A DNA stretch of 64,000 nucleotides, from the NCBI RefSeq assembly GCF_001422405.1, contig NZ_LMMV01000027.1, positions 147,513-211,512 on the forward strand. The letters run 5' to 3'. The translations under genes and the position numbers were made by a program. Positions 8,601 through 15,757 of the stretch are shown one piece after another. The notes under the pieces are model-generated. The model was not told the DNA's origin. It made no database searches and saw only the letters and a list, made by a program, of their open reading frames with translations. Origin of the DNA: Pseudorhodoferax sp. Leaf267. Lineage in GTDB: Bacteria > Pseudomonadota > Gammaproteobacteria > Burkholderiales > Burkholderiaceae_C. The stretch's first letter is position 1; each line of letters opens with the position of its first letter.

Positions 8601-9668
8601 GTGCAGAAGCAGTTTTCTGGCTGGTACGCCAGCATGTCATTCCAACAGGATGCGGAGCTGACTGAAAAGCGCTTCGCAGCGATTGAGAGTCATGTCGAAG
8701 GGGTCACAACTTCCGGCCTCTCCTTGCTGGCCAGGCTTGCGTTTCGCTTGAACCCCCAGATGGGCTCGCCCGAAGTCGCGGCGCTCCGCCAGAAGCTCGC
8801 GGGCAACGCCACCCAGCCAGGCGATGACGAACTCACAATGCTTTCGGCGTCAGCGCTGGCAGTGGCCTTGGGGTCCAACGACGACGCCATCGCCGCACTC
8901 ACAGCGACCGTTGTAACTTGCATGTCGTGCGGAGGGCTACGCCATCTCGAACAGCCGATGGACCTCGTTGGAATGGCAGGCAACGTTCTACGAAGGCTGT
9001 CGGAGACTGCGCGGCGGCGGCCCTCTTTAGAGCAAACAAAGTTCTCATCCCCCACTGTCGATAAGAACGACGAAGTTTTGGCCCAGGCATTGCAGACGGG
9101 GGACATGTCGAAGGTTGCCCAGGCCATTGCGACATTGACAAACAAGGCTCTCTCGTCCATGGCACGCCGTCAGCGGGAGTTCGAGGGCGCCATTCAGAAG
9201 TACGTCAATATTCAAGACGAGGAGCTCGACATCCTCTGGTGGCTAGAGGGTAACCACAGCTTCGATCTAGCTCTCGATTTTCCAGAGGTGGCTTCTGAGC
9301 ACCTCGCATTGGCTATGGCCAAGGAACTAGGGGGCCTGACCAAAGTTCTGCCGGGCCCTCCTGCACTATCGTCTCTGCTGTCTCGGACCGGTTTGATGGC
9401 TGAGCCCCCCCAGTCGCTTCCCGACGCCATCCAACGCATGCCGCGCGAGTGGCTCGACAAGTCTGTCGAAGGACTGGTGACGGACCGCATCTCACCAGCG
9501 TTGACCCCGATCCTCTTTGCCCTGCAGCGCCGACACGAGGTCCATGGAGAAGACCAATGGATTGCCGCTTGGTGCACTACGACCGGCTTGTCGCGCGCGG
9601 CCCAGCTAGCGCCCCTCCAACTCGCGGTCGCCGCTTACCGCGAGTTCACGCTTGCAAGGCTCGGATAG
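8601..9668 (+). CDS. GASH: GTPase-associated system all-helical protein
   Basis: 355 aa, GTG start at 8601 preceded by the ribosome-binding site AAGGGGA. The protein is predicted helical throughout, with no signal peptide or membrane span. Family-like landmarks are the N-terminal QQDAELTEKRFAAIES and the central EFEGAIQKYVNIQDEELDILWWLEGNHS. GASH proteins occur next to double-GTPase genes and GAP1 in predicted prokaryotic conflict systems, where they are thought to be adaptors. The next gene starts 5 bp after its stop. Assignment rests on motif memory plus exact gene neighbourhood; biochemical function is unknown. Confidence 0.75.
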   Translation: MQKQFSGWYASMSFQQDAELTEKRFAAIESHVEGVTTSGLSLLARLAFRLNPQMGSPEVAALRQKLAGNATQPGDDELTMLSASALAVALGSNDDAIAALTATVVTCMSCGGLRHLEQPMDLVGMAGNVLRRLSETARRRPSLEQTKFSSPTVDKNDEVLAQALQTGDMSKVAQAIATLTNKALSSMARRQREFEGAIQKYVNIQDEELDILWWLEGNHSFDLALDFPEVASEHLALAMAKELGGLTKVLPGPPALSSLLSRTGLMAEPPQSLPDAIQRMPREWLDKSVEGLVTDRISPALTPILFALQRRHEVHGEDQWIAAWCTTTGLSRAAQLAPLQLAVAAYREFTLARLG

Positions 9669-9673
9669 TTGAT

Positions 9674-10705
9674 ATGGCAGACGAGGAAGAAGCGCCAGTA
9701 CAGTGCGACAACCCCGAGTGCAACGTCGCCAAGGATCACCGCTGCATAGAAGGTCTGGAACTAACGACTTGCACTCACTACGGCAAGGCTCTTGTCATTG
9801 TCGATAGGCCGAAATGGAGCTCGGCTCCCACGCCGCCGCCTGGCGTGCACCTTCCCGGTGCTGAAGCGCTGTCGCGAACAGATGCGCAGCTTTTGCTGCG
9901 CAGTCAGCCATGCAACGTCATCGCTCTGGTGGGACCTTTCGATTCTGGCAAGACCAGCCTTGTTGCCGGCGTCTATGACCTCTTCCAGCACGGGCCAGTC
10001 GGCGAATTTGCATTTGCTGGATCATCCACCTCGCATTCATTCGAGCGCGCGTGCCACGACTCACGTCGAGCATCGAGGCGCAATAAGCCAAAGATGGAAC
10101 GCACGCAGACTGGTGACGCAACGTACTTCCATCTCGACCTTGTCGCATCCGGTTGTCCCGACAAGCGAGCGGCATTATTTGCGAACCGGTCTGGCGAGGA
10201 GTACACCGATTCGCAGAGCGAGCCAGCGTTGGCTCGCGACTTCGTTGAGCTGCATCGAGCTGATGTACTGACCATCTTGGCGGACGGCCACAACCTGCTC
10301 GACACGGGGCTCCGCCATCAGGTGCGCGATGACGTCTGCCTGACCCTTCAAGCATTCGTCGAAGCGGGAGCCACGCGCCCTTGGCAACGGCTTGCGGTTG
10401 TCCTGACCAAGCTGGATGCGGTGCTGAAAGATGAAGCCAAGACCGGGCGCACTCTTCAGTTCTTCGAGAGTGTGTTGCGTGACGTGCAGGACCAGTTCTC
10501 TAAGAACTTCGTCGAGATTCAGTCATTCCGCGTTGCAGCCTCTCCGCAGTCGCGCAGCGCAGCGCGCGGCGCTGGCATGGTTGATCTTCTGAGGTACTGG
10601 ATGTCTGCGCCAGCCCGCCTTCAGCCGACCAAGATACCAGCCGTGATTCCGGTAGCTGCGCGCTCCTTCGGCCGACTACCACTGCGCGTGAATCGCCATG
10701 ACTAA
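9674..10705 (+). CDS. DO-GTPase1-like TRAFAC GTPase with N-terminal zinc ribbon
   Basis: 343 aa from ATG 9674. A longer open frame runs back to 9449 but overlaps the previous gene and adds no conserved sequence. Residues about 9-38 contain C-x4-C...C...C-T-H, a probable zinc ribbon. The P-loop GPFDSGKTS lies at about 87-95 and the G4 motif TKLD at about 245-248, inside VVLTKLDAV. It is the first of two consecutive GTPases with different sequences, matching the 'double GTPase' pair of GASH/GAP1 systems. The likely role is nucleotide-dependent switching that licenses the phosphoesterase effector. It overlaps the next gene by 8 bp. Confidence 0.78.
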   Translation: MADEEEAPVQCDNPECNVAKDHRCIEGLELTTCTHYGKALVIVDRPKWSSAPTPPPGVHLPGAEALSRTDAQLLLRSQPCNVIALVGPFDSGKTSLVAGVYDLFQHGPVGEFAFAGSSTSHSFERACHDSRRASRRNKPKMERTQTGDATYFHLDLVASGCPDKRAALFANRSGEEYTDSQSEPALARDFVELHRADVLTILADGHNLLDTGLRHQVRDDVCLTLQAFVEAGATRPWQRLAVVLTKLDAVLKDEAKTGRTLQFFESVLRDVQDQFSKNFVEIQSFRVAASPQSRSAARGAGMVDLLRYWMSAPARLQPTKIPAVIPVAARSFGRLPLRVNRHD

Positions 10706-11573
10706 GGCAATCGTTGCGATGGGCCTCCCAGAGTCGGGAAAGACCACTTTCCTCGCCGCCTTGTGGCACCTTCTCACCAACAAGAAGGTGCAGGCGCAAT
10801 TGAGCCTAGAAAAACTGGCAGCCGAGGAAGCTGCCTATCTGCGTGAAATCGCTATACGGTGGGCTCAGGCCAAGAAGCAGGAGCGAACGCGAACTTCCGG
10901 AAATAGGACGGTCAAACTCACCTTGAGGTCGGGCAACGGCGAGGTCTTCGACCTTAGGTTTCCTGACATTGCCGGTGAGGCCTTTTCCGAAATATGGGAG
11001 AGGAGGGAATGCACTCCTGCTATTACTGAGGCATTGCGTGCCGCCGGCGTGCTGTTGTTCATCCACGTCGACAAGATCAAATCGCCTGGCTGGATCGCGG
11101 ATGACAACGCACTTGCGGAGGAAATCGGTGATGTTCCAGAGGACGTTCCAAATGAGGAAGGGGACGATGTGTCTGTGCCCTGGAAAGCCGAAGACTCGCC
11201 CACCCAAGTTCAGCTCGTGGACCTGCTGCGCTGCTTGCAAGCGCCGCCGTTGGACGTCGGCGCCCGGAGAATTGCAGTCGTGCTTTCAGCATGGGACAAG
11301 GTCGAGGACGAAGATGTACCGCCAGAGCAGTTTCTGGAGCTCCATCTGCCGTTGCTCCATCAATACCTGGCCCACGGGCTAAGCGCTGGCTGGGAGAAGC
11401 GCATCTTCGGCGTAAGTGCTCAAGGTGCCGACTACGACGACATGAACGGAGCGCCTACTGCTGACGCCGACAGGATGCGGGACATGGAGGTACCTTCGCA
11501 ACGCATCAAGGTAGTAGTCGAAGGCGGAACCTCCCATGATCTTACCGAGCCGGTCAACTGGCTCTTGGGATGA
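10698..11573 (+). CDS. DO-GTPase2-like TRAFAC GTPase
   Basis: 291 aa, ATG overlapping the end of the previous GTPase by 8 bp. The Walker A motif GLPESGKTT is at residues 9-17, the G3 motif PDIAG at 89-93, and a G4-like element is VVLSAWDKVED. An acidic loop (about 135-160) follows the G3 region. The last residues (NWLLG) match the usual end of this family, which is often followed by GAP1. It is probably the partner of the preceding GTPase, so that the two act as a nucleotide-sensing pair at the centre of the conflict system. Confidence 0.8.
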   Translation: MTKAIVAMGLPESGKTTFLAALWHLLTNKKVQAQLSLEKLAAEEAAYLREIAIRWAQAKKQERTRTSGNRTVKLTLRSGNGEVFDLRFPDIAGEAFSEIWERRECTPAITEALRAAGVLLFIHVDKIKSPGWIADDNALAEEIGDVPEDVPNEEGDDVSVPWKAEDSPTQVQLVDLLRCLQAPPLDVGARRIAVVLSAWDKVEDEDVPPEQFLELHLPLLHQYLAHGLSAGWEKRIFGVSAQGADYDDMNGAPTADADRMRDMEVPSQRIKVVVEGGTSHDLTEPVNWLLG

Positions 11574-11580
11574 CGCTGTT

Positions 11581-13638
11581 GTGACGGTCAAAGTTCACCA
11601 GGCGCTGCACGGCTACTCCCACGGCCATCGGCAACTGGCTTGTTCGGTCACTCTTCCGACCAAGGACGCCAGGCTGATGCTCGTGATGAGCGATGTATCC
11701 GGGCCTGGCGTCGCGTCGTTAGGATTGCCGTACCTGACCGGCTATCCGCTGACTGAATCAGGCCTGTATGCCCTAGCCAGAACCTGGCCCGCCCCTGAAA
11801 TGTCACGGCCGGGATGCGTATGGACGCACACGCTGCTCATCGGCTTCGCTGACCTCGCGACATTGTTAACGCCATCAGCTATTGCGGAGTTCTTTGAGCG
11901 GCCGACGATGAAGGGCCCACTCGACGCCTTCTCTGCCGATTTTTTGGTCAAGACGCAGGACCACATTGTCGGCCCCTCGCTTTCTTCCGAGGCGACCTCT
12001 TGGTTTGCAAGGCTCGCAGGTGCTGTGTATGAGCATCCTGACGTGCCGGTTTGGGCACGTCGAGCCGAAGGTGAGGACATTGAAGACGCTGTCTTACGGC
12101 TGTGGGATCAACAGTGGCCGCGGCTCAGGAGGTCCTTCCGGTTTTGCACGCTGACGTCGCGCGACCGATCCCAAGATGGCATGCCCTTCGACCTGCAGCT
12201 AACCTCTGGCAGCGAGTCAAGTTCGCATCTGCGCTTCTCATCCACTGTGGAGGGATTCGAAGCAAGTTCAGAGTCGACTGGCCCGTGGCTCGATGACCTA
12301 GTGCACGACGCCCGATTCCCGCATGCCTCAACGCTGCGACCGTTCCTGAGGAAGTTGGGCGCTGACATGCTTGGTGGCCGTGAGGCAATGCGTCCCTTCT
12401 GCAGTCTTCATGCTGCGCTAGAGGCAACCGATGCGGTTGGCGTCTCTGAGGCGGTTGCGCGCGTTGAAGCGTCCCCGGTGCTCGCCACGTCGGACCTGGT
12501 GAAGTCCATCGTCGTACAAGCAGCGATGCCAAACCTCACGGAGATGAAGGGTCAGGTGTTGGACTTCGTCATCGAGAATGTTTCGCTACTTCCTGGGGAC
12601 TCTGTCAGCAGAACTCAAGGTCAGCTGGCAAAGATGCTTTGGGAGCGTGACCCAAGACGGCTTTTGGAATTGAGCAGCGACTCACGCCAAGGAGTTCGCG
12701 AGGCAATCCGAGCAGGGGCAGCGGCGATCCCAGTGGATGCAGTGATAGAGAAGCTCCCAGAGGTCAGCGACTTCGCGGAGCTTCTTTTGACACTCCTTCC
12801 TGCCACGGCTGAGGCTCCGGAGTTTTGGAGCAGCACAAACTTGCCGCCGTCTCTTGCAACACGAGCTGGCGTTGACCTCTCAGACGACGCCGTTCTACGG
12901 GCAATGATGCTTGGGCTGCGAGCGACTTCCTCGATCTATGCTGCGGTTCATGCTGTGGGTCCGCTTGCATCGCTCGATTGCATCCAACGCTTGCTTGCCT
13001 CGTCGCAATTCCGGGATCGCGCCCTCCCTTGGCTTAGAGCCGTGTGCGCGGACACCAACCTAGTGGCGGAGTTCCTGGCCAGGGGGGCCGCGCCCACCGC
13101 AGAGTTGTTATTGTTGCTGGCAGACAACCTTGAGCCTGATGCCGTTCCGAACGACCTAGGCGCCGACCCTTGGTACACAGCACTGGAGACGCTCGTCAAC
13201 GCAGGCGGCGACGTTCCATTTGAGTTGCAGGTCTTCGCATTTCGGCGAGCGCTGGGGCGGCGCTCACGCAGCGTTGGGGAGCTTCTCGAACTCGTCTTCG
13301 AGCCGCTGCACCAAACCGCCGAACAAGGGGCCTTCCCTGAGGATCAATGGCGGCGGCTTGAGGTCGCCTTGCCATGGACGCCCTTCTGGCAGCAATGGGA
13401 CCGAGCGATCAGGCTGCGTCGTGCCGCTGCGCGGAAGTGCTTCGAACTAGACCTTGACGCTGAGACATTGACCAACCTGGTCCGTTCCGACGAGCTGTTT
13501 CTTCAGTTAATGGAAGAGATTTGGGAGATTTGGGGGGGCCTGAGATACCTTCGTACGGTGAGCAGTTCACTCGACCGCTACTCCCCCCGCGGCCGATTGC
13601 TCAGGCAGTTTCTTAAGCGACGCTCAGCACTGACCTAA
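11581..13638 (+). CDS. GAP1: GTPase-associated protein 1
   Basis: 685 aa from the GTG at 11581; an in-frame ATG at 11536 would overlap the GTPase gene by 38 bp and add 15 unconserved residues. The N-terminus VKVHQALHGYSHGHRQLA is the hallmark of the GAP1 N-terminal domain, followed by middle and C-terminal parts that are mainly helical and Leu-rich. GAP1 proteins are partners of DO-GTPase pairs in predicted conflict systems and may regulate the GTPases or sense the invader. It is the last gene of the operon that starts at 7240. Base composition matches its operon partners. Confidence 0.8.
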   Translation: MTVKVHQALHGYSHGHRQLACSVTLPTKDARLMLVMSDVSGPGVASLGLPYLTGYPLTESGLYALARTWPAPEMSRPGCVWTHTLLIGFADLATLLTPSAIAEFFERPTMKGPLDAFSADFLVKTQDHIVGPSLSSEATSWFARLAGAVYEHPDVPVWARRAEGEDIEDAVLRLWDQQWPRLRRSFRFCTLTSRDRSQDGMPFDLQLTSGSESSSHLRFSSTVEGFEASSESTGPWLDDLVHDARFPHASTLRPFLRKLGADMLGGREAMRPFCSLHAALEATDAVGVSEAVARVEASPVLATSDLVKSIVVQAAMPNLTEMKGQVLDFVIENVSLLPGDSVSRTQGQLAKMLWERDPRRLLELSSDSRQGVREAIRAGAAAIPVDAVIEKLPEVSDFAELLLTLLPATAEAPEFWSSTNLPPSLATRAGVDLSDDAVLRAMMLGLRATSSIYAAVHAVGPLASLDCIQRLLASSQFRDRALPWLRAVCADTNLVAEFLARGAAPTAELLLLLADNLEPDAVPNDLGADPWYTALETLVNAGGDVPFELQVFAFRRALGRRSRSVGELLELVFEPLHQTAEQGAFPEDQWRRLEVALPWTPFWQQWDRAIRLRRAAARKCFELDLDAETLTNLVRSDELFLQLMEEIWEIWGGLRYLRTVSSSLDRYSPRGRLLRQFLKRRSALT

Positions 13639-13750
13639 GCGTCCGATGAAGCAAAACCTTCCGGAGTAAATCAATAGCATCAGCACTGCTGACGCCTCCC
13701 ATATCAAAACTTAGGCTTTGCTTTTCCGCAATCAAGAATCATAAAGACCC

Positions 13751-14776
13751 GTGACCTCTGAGAGCAATCGAATATCGGCTGCAAGCACAGCATTCGTGGA
13801 TCGCGTGTGCCGAGCCTGGGGCTGGTCGTGGAACGTCGTTGATCAATCTGACGATGATGGTCTCGATGGAATAATTTATCTTCGCAAGCTCAATGTCAAT
13901 GAAGAAAATCCCAATGATCGAAGATCATGGACGCACTCATTCACGGGCGGCATCATTAGCGTGCAGGTCAAAAGCGGGGCGAGTTATGTCGTGCGCTCCG
14001 GGGTCGAGACAGTCGAACTGCGGATAAAGAAATTGGCTGAAAAGAGGGAGTTCTGGACAAAATCCCCCCTGCCCGTTGCACTTGTTTACGTTTTGGATGG
14101 TCCCGAGGCGGCCCCAAATCAAGCGTACTGGGTGGACCTGAAGGTTGCAACCAGCTATACGGCGGCGGGCACCATTCTGATACCAAAGAAGAACCGCTTT
14201 CAGCCGGGAGTGGAGTGCCGCGCCCCATTCTCCCGACTTGCGAGCGGCCAACTTAGACGGCTCGCATTAGACCGGGTGGATATGACGCTGCCAGGAGCCC
14301 TGCCTTCGAAATTAGATTTCAGACTCCCCCTTAAGAAGGCTGCCAGAGAATTTTACAAGCAATGGAGAGAGAATCCCCCATCCATTGCTGGGTTAGGCCC
14401 CATCACTGTAAACCGAACAGGCTGGGCCCACATTACGCGGCAAGGCCGCCCCGTCAGCCGAGTCTTAAACAGTTTCGAACTTCTGCCAGCGGCAGCCAGA
14501 CTTCTATCTGAGGTAAAATCTTGGAAGGTCCTTCGCCGCAGCAACGCTGTCCGTGTCCTAGATTCCCATTCATGGGAGGTGTATGACTATCTAGGAGTAT
14601 CGGCAATCGTGAAATGGCCAGCCCGAACCGCCTCGGAAGTAATGGTTATTCTCCGGCGAAGAACCACTTATATCGACAATAAAATTATGTCGAATGGCTC
14701 TACAGGTACCGTTTTCACCAAACAAGAAGTCTGGTTTTACTCCGTATACGAGCCAGGGCGGCGTCGAAATTGTTGA
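13751..14776 (+). CDS. DUF4365 (PD-(D/E)xK-like) nuclease-domain protein
   Basis: 341 aa with GTG start. The N-terminal 150 residues fit DUF4365: an alpha-helical start (STAFVDRVCRAWGW), an acidic DDGLDGIIYL with Asp39, then the core strand IISVQVKSG with Gln72-x-Lys74. That D...QxK spacing is the restriction-endonuclease-like active site. The rest (about 170-341) is unrecognised, with several Trp and Arg residues. DUF4365 domains are common in defence islands and toxin-like contexts. The gene stands alone, 112 bp after GAP1 on the same strand, and might still be read as the operon's tail. Confidence 0.75.
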   Translation: MTSESNRISAASTAFVDRVCRAWGWSWNVVDQSDDDGLDGIIYLRKLNVNEENPNDRRSWTHSFTGGIISVQVKSGASYVVRSGVETVELRIKKLAEKREFWTKSPLPVALVYVLDGPEAAPNQAYWVDLKVATSYTAAGTILIPKKNRFQPGVECRAPFSRLASGQLRRLALDRVDMTLPGALPSKLDFRLPLKKAAREFYKQWRENPPSIAGLGPITVNRTGWAHITRQGRPVSRVLNSFELLPAAARLLSEVKSWKVLRRSNAVRVLDSHSWEVYDYLGVSAIVKWPARTASEVMVILRRRTTYIDNKIMSNGSTGTVFTKQEVWFYSVYEPGRRRNC

Positions 14777-15061
14777 CCGGTGCAGCACCTTCAGTCTGAT
14801 CCTGACACGCCAAGTCCTGACGGACTCGACGCCGGCGGGCTAAATGGAGCCCTGTAACGCGTGTGCACCGATCAACAACAGTGTAACCGACATACATCTT
14901 TGCGACTGGCCTGCACTGCAACTCATCACCTGCTCATGCCCAAAACTGCACTCGCGGCAAATCACAAGAGCGAGCCGCTATCCGAGTAACGAACCAGGCC
15001 GCCATCAAGCTCAGGTCCCGGACATACACGACATGGAGAGTCGAGCTGAGCCGCCGTAGAG

Positions 15062-15682
15062 TCAAGGCACCAACCGATACAAGCGGGACACCAGAGCGGT
15101 GTGTTTCCCTCGTACTGCTGGCAGCTTGTAGACGGTCGCTTGCAGCCTAGTTTGAAAGGCCGCCAAAACTTCGTCATCCAGCAGGCTGGAGGTTGCGGCA
15201 ATGGCTTGCGACAGCGACTTGGAATTCGTCTGCTTGTAGAACTTCTCAATCAGGCGTGGGTAAATGTAAGGCTGCTCCGACCGCAAATCACGAACGGCAA
15301 TTAGCCAGAGGAACCATGAGGAATCGCCGCGACGAAGCTCATCGTGGACCGCCTTCGAAGCAGAGTTCCAGCCCTTGCTGTTGTAGGAAAAATTTGTGGA
15401 GGGTGCGAATGACTCGATGACCTCATGAAGATCGCCTTCGACGTGGTACTTCGCCTCGACATGCTGGCCATTGACTTTGATGTCATAGCGACGGTGCTTC
15501 ACAGTGACCTCGCGGGTGGAGTCGACGCCCTGTTGCCGAAGGGATGCCGACAAGTATGTGCAGATGAGGCCCTCGTGCTTCAGTTCGGGAACCCAGTCCA
15601 GCGCTTGTTTGATGCAGTCACGCATCTGCTCTCGAGCAAAGGCGCATTTGAACAGTCGGGGGAGTGAGAGAGACGGTTTCAT
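15062..15682 (-). CDS. Hypothetical protein with PD-(D/E)xK-like motif
   Basis: 206 aa, not assigned to a family. Residues 66-80 read YDIKVNGQHVEAKYH, giving Asp67 - 8 residues - Glu76-Ala-Lys78. This is the D-x(n)-E-x-K arrangement of restriction-endonuclease-like nucleases, and the N-terminal helix and flanking strand pattern fit that fold. It lies 75 bp downstream of a large gene that ends in another nuclease-like domain (DUF2726), on the same strand, so the two probably form a pair. No membrane segment or signal peptide is visible. The nuclease reading is an inference from the motif alone. Confidence 0.6.
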   Translation of the reverse strand: MKPSLSLPRLFKCAFAREQMRDCIKQALDWVPELKHEGLICTYLSASLRQQGVDSTREVTVKHRRYDIKVNGQHVEAKYHVEGDLHEVIESFAPSTNFSYNSKGWNSASKAVHDELRRGDSSWFLWLIAVRDLRSEQPYIYPRLIEKFYKQTNSKSLSQAIAATSSLLDDEVLAAFQTRLQATVYKLPAVRGKHTALVSRLYRLVP

Positions 15683-15757
15683 GAGGCCCGATGTGCTTCA
15701 CTGGCGGGGGCTGTAGAAGCTTTTCAACGCGGCAACCATACCGTGCCGGCCGCAGTA

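Noticed and set aside
9449-9673. Longer start of the first GTPase
   Set aside because: It overlaps the GASH gene by 220 bp and adds no conserved residues; ATG 9674 follows the GASH stop directly.
13640-13735. Terminator between GAP1 and the DUF4365 gene
   Set aside because: A partial inverted repeat (AAGCAAAACC and GGCTTTGCTT) is present, but the arms are about 60 bp apart and imperfect, so a terminator cannot be supported.
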